In this document: positions 34,869-44,061 of the stretch, piece after piece
Layout: each line of letters opens with the position of its first letter
How positions within the stretch are numbered: position 1 is the stretch's first letter
Source: Myxosarcina sp. GI1
GTDB taxonomy: Bacteria; Cyanobacteriota; Cyanobacteriia; Cyanobacteriales; Xenococcaceae
Direction: 5' to 3'
Length of the DNA: 64,000 nucleotides
Assembly: GCF_000756305.1 (NCBI RefSeq)
Contig: NZ_JRFE01000023.1
Location: 33,222 to 97,221, forward strand
Translations under genes and position numbers: made by a program
The notes under the pieces: generated by a model
What the model was told of the DNA's origin: nothing
Seen by the model: the letters and a program-made list of their open reading frames with translations, nothing else
The model's database searches: none

Positions 34869-35478
34869 TGAAAGAACCTGTTGTTGCTAAAATCTCCATC
34901 CACCGTTGCTCGATAGTTTCGGGCAAAATAGTCTCTTTTAAATCGGCAGCCAAGTATCCTCTTGCTACTCCATAGTTACCATTACTCACAGCATCGACAA
35001 ACTCTTCTGCATTGTCCTGAATATTGCGAATCCAAAGGAAGTCAACAGCAGTAATTTGGCGATCGCCATTCAAAGTAACCACAAAATCAGAGATAACATT
35101 TTCAAAATTGGCAGTTACCAAAACTTTATAGGTATCAAATACTTCTGTCGGACGAATTCTTCTGTATTTGACGAAAGCACCCATGTCATTTACTACTTGT
35201 TGCCAAGATCGCTCTAAATCTGTTGCAGACAAGTATTCTTTTAAACTAGTGCTTGTATACTCTCTGGCTTCATCGAATTCGCCTGCAATTAGAGAGTCAA
35301 AAAAGTTTTGCGTGACTTCTCTAGCACCAGTTAGCTGGTCGGACTGAGCATTGTCAGATTGAGAAACTTGTGCGACCATCTTTGTTTGTCGGGGAGTTGA
35401 AATCGCTCTGTTTGCAGTCGTTCCAAACAGCACTAGGCAGACAGAAAAGTAAAGTAGTCTTTGTATTTTATAGTTCAT
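34840..35478 (-). pseudogene. DUF3887-domain secreted protein, 5' part, truncated by the IS element
   Basis: 212 codons from ATG 35478 (the frame is open upstream to a TTG at 35514, but only ATG 35478 gives the signal peptide start MNYKIQRLLYFSVCLVLFG). After the signal come two related alpha/beta units: VTQNFFDSLIAGEFDEAREY to TLNGDRQITAVDFLW, and EEFVDAVSNGNYGVARGYL onward, a tandem DUF3887-type arrangement. The last 10 residues (NRHSAEIKK) are encoded by IS sequence. Native protein would have been 254 residues; the missing 52 are at 32960-33114. Function of DUF3887 is unknown. Confidence 0.88.
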
Positions 35479-35623
35479 AATGATCGATGATTTGCGTCTT
35501 TTGTCTACTAACAATCACATTAGCTCTGGCTTTAGTATCGACTTGTCTAGCAGCAATATGTAAAACAAAATTATCCGAAAAGCTAAGTAAGTGGGCGTAA
35601 TCAAATAGAAAATAGTTTTGGCA

Positions 35624-35651
35624 GGGAACAGGGAACAGGGAACGGGGAACA
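35624..35651 (+). repeat. Short tandem heptamer repeat (4 x 7 bp)
   Basis: Units GGGAACA, GGGAACA, GGGAACG, GGGAACA, just downstream of the stop of the barrel-protein gene. Typical cyanobacterial heptamer repeat, different in sequence from the one at 3122. Confidence 0.9.
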
Positions 35652-35703
35652 AAGGAAAATTCAAGTAGTAGGGTTTAATAGATTATTTTGCCTAGCTACT
35701 TAT

Positions 35704-36825
35704 TTACTGAGGGAACAAGAGTTGAAATTGAGTTCGCAAAGTCCAATCAGCACCTCCATCTGGTTTAGCAGCATTCCAATAACCTTGAAGAGTTGCATTA
35801 ACTGGTTGCTTGCCAATGGCAAAAACTCTGCCGAAACCTCCCCCAATAGGTACAGTCCACGTATCGTCAGATGAGGCTTCCCAATTAGCTGTAATAATTG
35901 GCGAACTAACGAGATACCACCCATTGGGCAAATTATAGTTAAAGAATGGTTGCAGCAAAAACTGACTTATATCTTCACGGTCTGAGTCGCCTGCAAAAGA
36001 GAAAACTTGGTTGACAAGTCCGCCGAAAACCAGATTATCTTTGGTCACCACAACTACAGCACTAGGTCCTATCGACCACTTGCCCGTACCCAAAACATCA
36101 TCTGTTGCCGTAGGGATTATCAAAGATGGACCTACGCCCCAGGTTATATTACTGGAATTTTTGGGAGAGAAAAAGAAAGTCGGGTTGAGATCGCCCAGAC
36201 CAAATGCGTCATCTCCACCTGATGACAACTGCGGTTGATAAACTATAGGAAGAATTACACGACTAATTAGCAATAGGTTTTCATTTAGGGAAGAAGGGAT
36301 AACGGGCTGGATATTAAGAGTGTTCCGAGTGCGATCGAATTCCCCCACACCAAAGTCAGTATTATTTTGAAAGGGTAAACTGATCAAATTTGCTACGGGG
36401 TTTTGAGACTGCGATCGCAAGTCTGTATCTCCACCATCGTTATCCTCATCAGCATCTAAATTTGATTGGGCAATTGCTTCTGGGGATCGTCTTTGAACTA
36501 AAGTCTCGTTAGGGAAGTCAGATTTAGTTTCTAGAAAAACAGGTAAAAGATCGTTGGCATTAGTGTTTGTAGGTGTGTTTTGTTTTGGTAGATCTTTTTC
36601 TAGTATTAAAAAACTAGTATCATCAATAGTGTATTCTTTGGTGTCTGTCAAAAACTGTGGTAGTTTCGCAAAACTAGTTACTGAATTTAAATCTTGCTCC
36701 AACGAGATAAGATTTTGCCGTTCAGACTGTACTGCTTCGTTAGCGATCGCTGGTTCTAATAAACTGCTTAACAATATAAAAGCAACCGAAAATTTTAAAG
36801 AAAATGGATGAACTCCTCTAACCAC
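35704..36825 (-). CDS. Outer-membrane beta-barrel protein (phenol-degradation 'meta' porin-like)
   Basis: 373 residues. An N-terminal signal (about residues 8-28, ending AIANEA), a polar linker of about 100 residues, then a strand-rich domain with NTDFGVGEFDRTRNTLNIQPVIP, LISRVILPIVYQP, GLGDLNPTFFFSPK and VGPSLIIPTATDD, ending in an aromatic RTQFQLLFPQ as barrels do. The pattern is that of the transporter-like family first named for meta-pathway phenol degradation, which contains outer-membrane barrels in many non-degraders. Role likely outer-membrane passage of a small hydrophobic molecule; not assignable further. Confidence 0.65.
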   Translation of the reverse strand: MVRGVHPFSLKFSVAFILLSSLLEPAIANEAVQSERQNLISLEQDLNSVTSFAKLPQFLTDTKEYTIDDTSFLILEKDLPKQNTPTNTNANDLLPVFLETKSDFPNETLVQRRSPEAIAQSNLDADEDNDGGDTDLRSQSQNPVANLISLPFQNNTDFGVGEFDRTRNTLNIQPVIPSSLNENLLLISRVILPIVYQPQLSSGGDDAFGLGDLNPTFFFSPKNSSNITWGVGPSLIIPTATDDVLGTGKWSIGPSAVVVVTKDNLVFGGLVNQVFSFAGDSDREDISQFLLQPFFNYNLPNGWYLVSSPIITANWEASSDDTWTVPIGGGFGRVFAIGKQPVNATLQGYWNAAKPDGGADWTLRTQFQLLFPQ

Positions 36826-36872
36826 GTTTAAAAACTCCTTTAAGCTACCTGACTGATATAAAGCTGAAAAAA

Positions 36873-37295
36873 TTATTTCTTGCCAAACGTTTTTGCCTGA
36901 ATATCTTCTTTATTTATGCTTTTTAAACTAATTATTCGGTTAAATGGACCTCGTAATAATACGTAAGGGACTATAGAAAGAAGACAAGCAACAATGAGAG
37001 CAGTCACCAGATTTAGCGATCGCAAGGCGATAAATTGGTAGATCGAGTCTAGTACTAAAGCGAGAATAAAAACTTTGGAAATTCCTTTCCAGCCATCTTT
37101 GAGTAAAAAGCGGCGATGTTCTGGGTTAGTTAAAATCGTCCAACCGTAGGGATCTCGATCTTCCCTGGCATCTGCGCGACCATCGCGGAAGGCAAACAAA
37201 GTTGCCATAATTGGCTGGAGGAAAAAGCGAAAGTGCAAAGGACCATCAATACGGGTGACGAGTTCGCTTGCCAAATTTGCCAAAATAATTTTCAT
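36873..37295 (-). CDS. Conserved membrane protein of unknown function
   Basis: 140 residues. Soluble N-terminal part with PLHFRFFLQPIMATLFAFRDG and REDRDPYGWTILTNPEHRRFLLKDGW, then two hydrophobic segments (about residues 70-90 and 95-112) and a basic tail. No named family recognised with certainty; proteins of this kind occur in cyanobacteria and other bacteria. It follows the 5'-nucleotidase-like gene by 42 bp on the same strand, suggesting co-transcription. Confidence 0.65.
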   Translation of the reverse strand: MKIILANLASELVTRIDGPLHFRFFLQPIMATLFAFRDGRADAREDRDPYGWTILTNPEHRRFLLKDGWKGISKVFILALVLDSIYQFIALRSLNLVTALIVACLLSIVPYVLLRGPFNRIISLKSINKEDIQAKTFGKK

Positions 37296-37337
37296 AATTA
37301 GAGATTTATACTAATGACGGCGATCTCAACCGCTCAC

Positions 37338-39233
37338 TTAAATTTTGATAGCGCGAACTTCCCTAGTCCGCTCATTTTTTTCTAAAATAGAAATTCCCGC
37401 AGCGTTTTTTAATGGTAAGCCTACAAAATAATCCATAATTGCCTGCCATTCTTTAATTTCTTTGTTTGCATTATCAGTCGCTGCCATAGAGTTATCTAAG
37501 TTAGCATTAGCAGGTAACACATAAGGACTGGTAGATTCTCTTGGGTCGGCAACCGCGTCCGTACGAGTATTAATAGGCGTGCCATCGGCTTTTTTAGGTT
37601 GTAGCGGCAACGCACCCTTGCTAAGTTTGGGGATAGCTGCAATAATCGTTCCGCCAAACAGACTAGTGGTAAAGCTGTATAGTGTAGGAAAATCTAGAGC
37701 GATCTCTTGATAGCCGTCATCGATGTTGCCCAATTCCAGTGCTGTTACTCGGTCAAAGCGAGGACGATTGGGGTCATAATAAAACCTCAAGCCCGATACT
37801 CTGGGAAAATATTCCCCAGGATGGTGGGGGTCATCTACCAGGAAAAATTCCAGGATATTTTTCAATTCCGCTGCTGTAAAATAACCTTTTAATAAAGCAC
37901 TTCCTGCCGTCGGATCGACAACGCCACCCCCCAGTGGGGCGATAGCAAACACATCGTAAACTGTTTGGACTCCACCACTGTTACCTTTAATTAAACCGGC
38001 CCGAATTAGACCGTTGGCGGTTAGAGCTATCTGACTACCTGTAGCTTGGCGTAAAGCATCCGAGACAACATTCGCTAACGGAGTTCCCGATTCAATATCG
38101 GGATAATTCATTGGCCAATCTTCCGAAACTACCACCAGCGGTTGCTTAGTTTTATACCCCCTAGAAGCAAAGACAGCTGTTCCAGATTTGCGTAAAAAGT
38201 TCTCAACCTGAGCTTGAATGTTCTCATCTCCCTTAATGCGATCGTCGATAGGAATTAACCGATAAGATTCGACCTGAACTCGACCGTTTTCGAGACTGAG
38301 TATTAGTTCGCCTAGATTTTCACCGTATTTACCCGTCTGTACTACTGGACGATTATCGACTAATAACGGCTCGTGCAACTCGGTATGAGTATGACCGCCA
38401 ATCACCAAATCTAGCTCTGGTATGGTTTTTAAGAGGTTAATGTCTTCCCCGGCATCGAACTTGCCGCTCGAACCTTTAGACACCCCTCCGTGATGCAGGG
38501 CGATCGCTATATCGACTCGTTCTTCTTGTTTGAGTTTTTGAGCTAGGGATTTAGCCGTTTCAATTGGATCTGCAAAAACCACCCCGCCAGGATCGATAGC
38601 GTATCGAAAAGCATCGTAACCAATCAAACCCAACAAACCAAACCGAATACCACCCCGTTCGATGATTTTATATGGTTCGATTGTACCAGCTTTAGCTAAT
38701 TCTTGAAGGACTTTCAGACGCTCGGAGTCAACACTAAAATCACTATTGGCTGCTAATACTGCTGGTATTGTCCCTGCCATTGTTGACTGTTCGATCGCTT
38801 TTCCCAGACCATCAGGACCGAGATCGAATTCATGATTGCCAAAGGTAGTGGCATCGTAGCCCATACGCCCCATTAGCTGGAGTTCGGCACCTAGTTCCCG
38901 ACAGGCGGCAGCTACGGCAGTTCCCATGCTGAAATCTCCAGCATCCAACACCAGCACTGGTCCTAGCTGCTTCAGTTCCGCTTTGCGTTCGGTAATTAAA
39001 GCGCCTAATCGAGAATATCCGCCTTTGGTCTGGTCATCTCCTAAACTGAGAGGTGTATAGTCTTGCAAGGGACCGACACCTACTACATTGGAGTGCATAT
39101 CGTTGGTATGAAGAATTGAGAAGATCTGCTTACCATGTGTTTGGGCGATCGCTTTAAGCGCATTAAAGTTGATGAGAGCAGTGCTAAACATTAAACTGTT
39201 TCCCACGAAAGTCCGTCGAGTCGTCATTGGCAA
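37338..39233 (-). CDS. 5'-nucleotidase / metallophosphatase (UshA-like), exported
   Basis: 631 residues. A twin-arginine-like leader (MTTRRTFVGNSLMFS) precedes the metallophosphatase domain: SILHTNDMHSN, DAGDFSMG, GNHEFDLG, AIALHHGG and GGHTHTEL supply the dinuclear metal ligands in family order. The C-terminal 5'-nucleotidase domain (about 370-570) includes LANVVSDALRQATGSQIALTANGLIR and a substrate-binding stretch. Predicted periplasmic enzyme that releases phosphate and nucleosides from nucleotides or cyclic nucleotides. Tat export would fit cofactor loading in the cytoplasm. Start ATG 39233 keeps both arginines. Confidence 0.9.
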   Translation of the reverse strand: MPMTTRRTFVGNSLMFSTALINFNALKAIAQTHGKQIFSILHTNDMHSNVVGVGPLQDYTPLSLGDDQTKGGYSRLGALITERKAELKQLGPVLVLDAGDFSMGTAVAAACRELGAELQLMGRMGYDATTFGNHEFDLGPDGLGKAIEQSTMAGTIPAVLAANSDFSVDSERLKVLQELAKAGTIEPYKIIERGGIRFGLLGLIGYDAFRYAIDPGGVVFADPIETAKSLAQKLKQEERVDIAIALHHGGVSKGSSGKFDAGEDINLLKTIPELDLVIGGHTHTELHEPLLVDNRPVVQTGKYGENLGELILSLENGRVQVESYRLIPIDDRIKGDENIQAQVENFLRKSGTAVFASRGYKTKQPLVVVSEDWPMNYPDIESGTPLANVVSDALRQATGSQIALTANGLIRAGLIKGNSGGVQTVYDVFAIAPLGGGVVDPTAGSALLKGYFTAAELKNILEFFLVDDPHHPGEYFPRVSGLRFYYDPNRPRFDRVTALELGNIDDGYQEIALDFPTLYSFTTSLFGGTIIAAIPKLSKGALPLQPKKADGTPINTRTDAVADPRESTSPYVLPANANLDNSMAATDNANKEIKEWQAIMDYFVGLPLKNAAGISILEKNERTREVRAIKI

Positions 39234-39561
39234 ATCAACTATTACAAGGATAAAGAACTTGCTAAATCCATTTTGGAGATAGGGGGCAATTTTAAAGTGC
39301 AGGCTGATATGCAGCTATCGGAAGAGATTAACACGAAGAAGTAAGAGTGAAATAACAACTTATAAGGGAGTTGTAAAGACTGAATTATTATCGATTGTTA
39401 TATAGATATTTATATTTAGTTACGACTTTCTTATTTCTTAGAGGTATTCTGTCATCTATGCAAGTTTTGAAGATTTATGGTTACTCCTTTGTTTCCTGAT
39501 TCCTTCTGTCCTCCAAAAATATCGTAAAAAGTTAAGTTGCTTATTAGAAAACAAATAAATT
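39234..39561. other. Intergenic region between the nucleotidase and yqhA-like genes
   Basis: 328 bp with divergent flanking genes. AT-rich, no operator or RNA motif recognised. A 103-codon minus-strand frame (39456-39767) overlaps the YqhA gene and is its shadow. Confidence 0.5.
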
Positions 39562-40104
39562 ATGAATGTAAAAACTAAAGACGACGAACCAACATCTAAA
39601 GCAGAAATATCATTGTTGTTAAAAACGCTTTCTGTATCCCGATGGATTAGTGCGATTCCGGTGTTCGCTTCTTTAGCTGCTTCATTACTTATGCTGCTGT
39701 TGGGAATTAAAGAAACCATTGCTGCTTTTGCGATCGCTTTTGAGGGAGGCGCAAATACCATGCCCATAGGTGCGACGGAAGAAGCTACTCTGCGTCTTTT
39801 AGAAGCACTGGATGATTTTCTTATTGGTTTAGCATTTCTCTCCTTCTCCTATGGTATTTATGCTCTGTTTATTAACTTTAAAGAAGAAGATTTAGAGATT
39901 CCTAAGTGGTTGAGAATTAAAAATATTGCCGCACTCAAAAAAAGTTTATTAGAAGTACTCCTGGTGCTATTGAGTGTAGTATTTGTCAAACGCATCTTAG
40001 AAGCTGTCACTCCTAGCGAGATTCAGTGGAAAATTATCATAATTCCCCTGTCAATTGTGGCGATCGCGCTAAGTACCAGATTTATGTCCGAAAGTGAATC
40101 ATAG
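39562..40104 (+). CDS. YqhA family membrane protein (UPF0114)
   Basis: 180 residues with hydrophobic segments at about 30-50, 85-105 and 130-150, plus a short C-terminal hydrophobic stretch. Matching features are RWISAIPVFASLAASLLMLLLG, LRLLEALDDFLIGLAFLSFSYGIYALF and LRIKNIAALKKSLLEVLLVLLSV, the conserved core of the UPF0114/YqhA family. The function of the family is not known. It starts a run of membrane genes on the same strand (DUF202 proteins follow 80 bp later). Start ATG 39562. Confidence 0.85.
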   Translation: MNVKTKDDEPTSKAEISLLLKTLSVSRWISAIPVFASLAASLLMLLLGIKETIAAFAIAFEGGANTMPIGATEEATLRLLEALDDFLIGLAFLSFSYGIYALFINFKEEDLEIPKWLRIKNIAALKKSLLEVLLVLLSVVFVKRILEAVTPSEIQWKIIIIPLSIVAIALSTRFMSESES

Positions 40105-40184
40105 CTAAAGATTGAATATATCTTATTAGGAACTTCTTTTTCAGTCCTAAAAGAGCTAATACATTTTTTTTACTCGTCTATCTT

Positions 40185-41576
40185 ATGTCTGATTCCTTTC
40201 AATCTCCCAAACCAGAAGAATCTTCCTTTGCTGGAGCGAGCAATAACGAACTTGCTATAACTCGCACCGAGCTTGCCAGCGATCGCACAGATTTAGCAGA
40301 AATTCGTACGGATTTGGCAAAAGACCGCAATCGTCTGGCAGCCGAACGCACTTTGATGGCTTGGATTCGTACCTCCCTATCAATGATTAGTTTTGGCTTT
40401 GGTATCGATCGCTTTTTTACCTATCTCAAGCAGTCACAAACTGGAACTTCGGTGAATCAGCTTACAGAAGAACGGGTTTTGGGACTGGGTTTAATTGTTC
40501 TGGGGGTAGTCGCTCTAGCAGGAGGCACTCTTAACTACTGGCGCGTGCTTAAAAACCTGGAAAGTCCTCGCTATAAATATAATTATGCCTCCACTCGTTC
40601 CTTTGCCATAACCATTGCCATCGTTTTGGTGTTTATCGGGCTAGCCAGTTATGTTCCCATAATTACTAAGGACGTGAGCTTCAAGGAGATTATCACCCTT
40701 AATAGTCAAATCGTGACAACCTTAGTCTCTTTCTCAGTGTTTGCTATTATGCTCTCTTTGGGTGCGGCATTGTCGGTATCGGACTTATTGGCGTTCTGGC
40801 AACAGCCCACTCTTGTAGCGCGATCGCTTCTGGCTATTGTTATTATTCCTCCCATAGTATTGGCAGCTATTCTGTCAGTCACCAAACTTCCCGAAACCTT
40901 TGTCTTAGCTCTGATTTTTATGATTGCCGCACCAGGTCCTGCGCTGCTTACTAAGAGGGCGGGAACTGCGGGAGCACGTCTGGACTTTACTCTCAGTCTG
41001 CAAATAACTCTGGCACTGCTTGCTATTCTAGTCACTCCGCTAATTTTAAAGTTCTTCGCTGTCTTCTATTCTGGTTCTGAACTAACGGTTAATGCCATGC
41101 AGGTTGCCAAGCAAGTAGGACTCGTTCAGTTTTTACCGTTGGGCATCGGCATTGCTATTGCAACTATCTGGAAAGACGTAGCAACAGAAATCGTGGAACT
41201 AATAAGCACGGTAGCCAATACGTTATTTATCATTCAGGTACTGATTATTTTCATCATTAGTTGGGAAATCGTTCCAGCATTGGGGACGACAATACTAATT
41301 GCAACCGCTCTGATTACGCTACTCGGTTTGGTCATTGGACAAGTTGCGAGTATTGGCTTGGCTCCAAATATTCAGTCGGGAATTGCCGTCGCCACTATCG
41401 CTCGCAACGCTGGGCTGGCGATCGCTCTTGCCGCACTTAACGGACAAGCAAACGTTATTCCTGTCATAGTCGGCGTACTAATTGTGGGAATTATAGTTGG
41501 TGTTCCTTACTCCGCCTGGATGAAACGTAAGGTACGGACGGCAATGACAGTGGGTACAGCAAGTATATCTTCTTGA
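40185..41576 (+). CDS. DUF202 domain fused to a BASS-type transporter
   Basis: 463 residues. N-terminal about 150: a heptad-like run (R-T-E/D-L-A repeated four times), then AAERTLMAWIRTSLSMISFGFGID, the DUF202/YidH signature, with three TM segments. From about residue 165 to the end: a transporter with about nine TM segments, including VFAIMLSLGAALSVSDL, IMIAAPGPALLTKRAGTAGARLDFT and IARNAGLAIALAAL, resembling the bile acid:sodium symporter (BASS) superfamily. The fusion is unusual; a role for the DUF202 module in regulating or assembling the transporter is inference. Two free DUF202 genes follow. Start ATG 40185. Confidence 0.8.
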   Translation: MSDSFQSPKPEESSFAGASNNELAITRTELASDRTDLAEIRTDLAKDRNRLAAERTLMAWIRTSLSMISFGFGIDRFFTYLKQSQTGTSVNQLTEERVLGLGLIVLGVVALAGGTLNYWRVLKNLESPRYKYNYASTRSFAITIAIVLVFIGLASYVPIITKDVSFKEIITLNSQIVTTLVSFSVFAIMLSLGAALSVSDLLAFWQQPTLVARSLLAIVIIPPIVLAAILSVTKLPETFVLALIFMIAAPGPALLTKRAGTAGARLDFTLSLQITLALLAILVTPLILKFFAVFYSGSELTVNAMQVAKQVGLVQFLPLGIGIAIATIWKDVATEIVELISTVANTLFIIQVLIIFIISWEIVPALGTTILIATALITLLGLVIGQVASIGLAPNIQSGIAVATIARNAGLAIALAALNGQANVIPVIVGVLIVGIIVGVPYSAWMKRKVRTAMTVGTASISS

Positions 41577-41680
41577 TGTTGTCAGTCATTCGTTCTTTGG
41601 CATTTGTCATTAGTTTTTTATTCTTGGTTTAACAACTAATAACCAACAATTAACGACTAATAATTTAATGGGAAATTATC

Positions 41681-42094
41681 ATGAGCCAACCACCTTTACC
41701 ATCCAAGCCGCCTAATATTCAAGCCGAACTTGCCAAAGAGCGTAATCGAGCGGCAGCAGAACGCACTCTTATGGCGTGGATTCGTACCAGTCTTTCTCTA
41801 ATTGGTTTTGGCTTTGGTATTGATAGTGTAGTTAGTGCAATTTTTAGTTTTCAAGCCGTCCAAAATCTCGACAGAGTGCGCTTGACTCGACTGTTAGGAT
41901 TGGCATTTATTGGACTGGGAATATATGCTCTGGTTACTGCCGCCATCGAACATCGTCAAGAACTGCTAAAAATTCAGCGTAACGCAGATTACTTCTATAA
42001 ATCTCGTCGTTCTCTAGGTTTGACTGTAGCCATAGGTTTAATTTGTATAGGAGCGATCGCTTTTGTTGGCATTTTATGGAAAGCAATAACTTAA
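41681..42094 (+). CDS. DUF202 membrane protein (YidH-like), first stand-alone copy
   Basis: 137 residues. ELAKERNRAAAERTLMAWIRTSLSLIGFGFGID is the DUF202 signature, followed by two further TM segments (LGLAFIGLGIYALVTA and LTVAIGLICIGAIAFVGIL). The fused gene upstream has the same signature nearly residue for residue, so these are close paralogues. Family function is unknown. It lies 105 bp downstream of the fused transporter on the same strand, likely in one transcription unit. Confidence 0.9.
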   Translation: MSQPPLPSKPPNIQAELAKERNRAAAERTLMAWIRTSLSLIGFGFGIDSVVSAIFSFQAVQNLDRVRLTRLLGLAFIGLGIYALVTAAIEHRQELLKIQRNADYFYKSRRSLGLTVAIGLICIGAIAFVGILWKAIT

Positions 42095-42158
42095 ATAATT
42101 TAACTTTTATTCTCTGTCATGTGTCTACTGCCAAAACCACTAATCGATAACCAATCCT

Positions 42159-42572
42159 ATGAGTTCAATACCACCTAGACCTACTAATGTTACTACTCAA
42201 TTAGCCAAAGAACGCAACCGTGAAGCTGCCGAACGCACTATGGCAAGCTGGATTCAAAACTGTATTGGAATTATTGGCTTTGGTGCGGGGTTCGATAGTA
42301 TTTTGACTGCGCTACATCAGGCGTTTCCCGAACAAGATCGAGCATTTGACCTGAATCTAGTTCACATCATTGGACTAGCGGCGATCGCGATCGGCATCTT
42401 ATTGTTGGTTCCCATAATTATTGCCTATAAGCAAGAGATACGCTATTTAGAGAGAGAAGATTATTTAGCAGAATTGCCTCGTCTTTCTAATCTCGGCGTT
42501 GTTGTCAGTTCTATTATTCTGTATGGTTTGATTGCCTTCGTTGCTGCTTTATTCGTTCTTCCCTGGCGATAG
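42159..42572 (+). CDS. DUF202 membrane protein, second stand-alone copy
   Basis: 137 residues. QLAKERNREAAERTMASWIQNCIGIIGFGAGFD aligns with the DUF202 signature but shows substitutions (MASWIQN for MAWIRT) relative to its two neighbours. Three TM segments. The first 30 residues repeat the short N-terminal pattern of the previous copy, indicating tandem duplication. It ends 97 bp before the end of the convergent hypothetical gene. Function unknown. Confidence 0.88.
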   Translation: MSSIPPRPTNVTTQLAKERNREAAERTMASWIQNCIGIIGFGAGFDSILTALHQAFPEQDRAFDLNLVHIIGLAAIAIGILLLVPIIIAYKQEIRYLEREDYLAELPRLSNLGVVVSSIILYGLIAFVAALFVLPWR

Positions 42573-42668
42573 CTGTTAAGTTGACAATACCCGTCGAACA
42601 GTTTCTTTAAGTTTTTCGTATTTCACGCTTCACTTTAAATATGACTTCATTATCGCTTATCCCCCTTT

Positions 42669-43241
42669 TCACAGATTTGCCTTACCGTCTTCTAAGGGAG
42701 TAAGCCTAATTATTACGTCAGTTGGGCTTTGGCGAATCAGTTGGATAAAATTAGAGGGTGTTTCCCATTCTACCAGTACGGATATTGGTTGAGGTTCGCT
42801 GACAGGTGGGTTAGCAGGTCGGGCGAAGGTTTCACTATCGACCAAACTAAATTTAGGAGGTTTTCTAGTTTGTTGAAGTTGACCTACCGCACGAGAAGGA
42901 CGACCAAACCTTTGTTTGAGTTCATCAACTAGACCTACAGTATTGCCTTGGGATACAAAAACTATTTCCGATAGCTGTGGTTCACTGCCAATAAAATTAA
43001 ACAAAACTTCAAATTGATACTTACCCGAATTCCAATCACTTTGTAGTAAAGTTTGTTGTCCGTCATCTGTCATTTTGGGATTTTTCACAGGAACTGCTGC
43101 CCCCTCTGAAGCTTGCAAAACTTCTTCAGCACTCATACCCCATTGGGTGTACTCCCATTCTGCTCTAGCAGGGCGAATTGTGAAATACTCGACAGCGGTA
43201 AAAATTGGCAACAGTAGCAAGAACGATAATATTTTTTTCAT
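42669..43241 (-). CDS. Exported hypothetical protein
   Basis: 190 residues from ATG 43241 (the frame is open to an upstream start at 43262, but MKKILSFLLLLPIFTA is the proper signal peptide start). The signal is followed by EWEYTQWGMSAEEVLQAS, a motif I associate with conserved periplasmic proteins that begin with a W-x-x-x-x-W-GMS pattern, then an extended beta-rich body with QFEVLFNFIGSEPQLSEIVFV. Probably periplasmic. No named family assigned. It is convergent with the DUF202 genes. Confidence 0.65.
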   Translation of the reverse strand: MKKILSFLLLLPIFTAVEYFTIRPARAEWEYTQWGMSAEEVLQASEGAAVPVKNPKMTDDGQQTLLQSDWNSGKYQFEVLFNFIGSEPQLSEIVFVSQGNTVGLVDELKQRFGRPSRAVGQLQQTRKPPKFSLVDSETFARPANPPVSEPQPISVLVEWETPSNFIQLIRQSPTDVIIRLTPLEDGKANL

Positions 43242-43527
43242 AGTATTGAATCTAATTAGCAATGACTAAATTTAAGCAGCAAATTTATGATACTGCTGGT
43301 TGCGAGCGGCAGGGCTATTAAGTTCTGTTAAAATTGCAATTAAAGTTTTTATAAGCAATACAATATGTAATTCATTGTCGTTTATCAAGATAAATGTTAA
43401 CTAGGCAGGCGATCGCGCCAAAGTAAATCACACTCACACATAAAAATGGAAATATTTTAGACTATTCAAATTTTGCCGAATGCTGAATAATTTAAATGCA
43501 GTAGAAACTATTTTGTGAGGAGTTTAC

Positions 43528-43980
43528 ATGAAAAAATTAGCGTTATTGTCTATGGTTGCATTGAGCATGGTATTTACATTTAATCCCAATACAGTCAGAT
43601 CGCAAACCAAATATAGCATCGCTGCTCAGCTTCTAGCGCAATCGCAACCAGAGCCACCATCGCCAGAAGAGTTTATCGATAGCCTCGACCTTGACGACGA
43701 ACAACGAGAAAATATTCAAGAAATCCTAGATAATTATCGACCAGAAGTCCGTAAAACATTTAATAAGCTTCAACGGGAATTACAGAATTTGAGAGATACT
43801 ACCGTTCCTACAGCTTCAGCAGACGAAATCCGCATCGCTCGGCAGGATGTCATTCACGTCAGACAACAACTTGGAGATTTGCTGTTTGAAGAGTTATTGG
43901 CGATTCGCGGTGAGTTGACAGTCGACCAACGGGGGCAGATAAACCAACGCCTGCAAGAACTCTATAGTCAGTCAAATTAA
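43528..43980 (+). CDS. Spy/CpxP-like periplasmic protein
   Basis: 150 residues. Signal peptide (MKKLALLSMVALSMVFTF...), then a proline-rich linker and a long helical domain with LDDEQRENIQEILDNYRPEV and ELTVDQRGQINQRLQEL. The helical, LTxxQ-like repeat pattern is that of Spy/CpxP-type proteins, which act as periplasmic chaperones or sense envelope stress and metals. The relation is by pattern, not by close identity. A GAGGAG Shine-Dalgarno (43517-43522) precedes ATG 43528. A stand-alone gene. Confidence 0.7.
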   Translation: MKKLALLSMVALSMVFTFNPNTVRSQTKYSIAAQLLAQSQPEPPSPEEFIDSLDLDDEQRENIQEILDNYRPEVRKTFNKLQRELQNLRDTTVPTASADEIRIARQDVIHVRQQLGDLLFEELLAIRGELTVDQRGQINQRLQELYSQSN

Positions 43981-44061
43981 TTAAAGCGATCGCCTACTGA
44001 CTTTAGAAAAATTTGACTTGTTTAATAATCTAACTGTTAAGTCTTCGCTCTTTTTTGACAA

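Noticed and set aside
36007-36238. Plus-strand 71-75-codon frames
   Set aside because: They are shadows of the minus-strand barrel gene, with codon use unlike real genes here.
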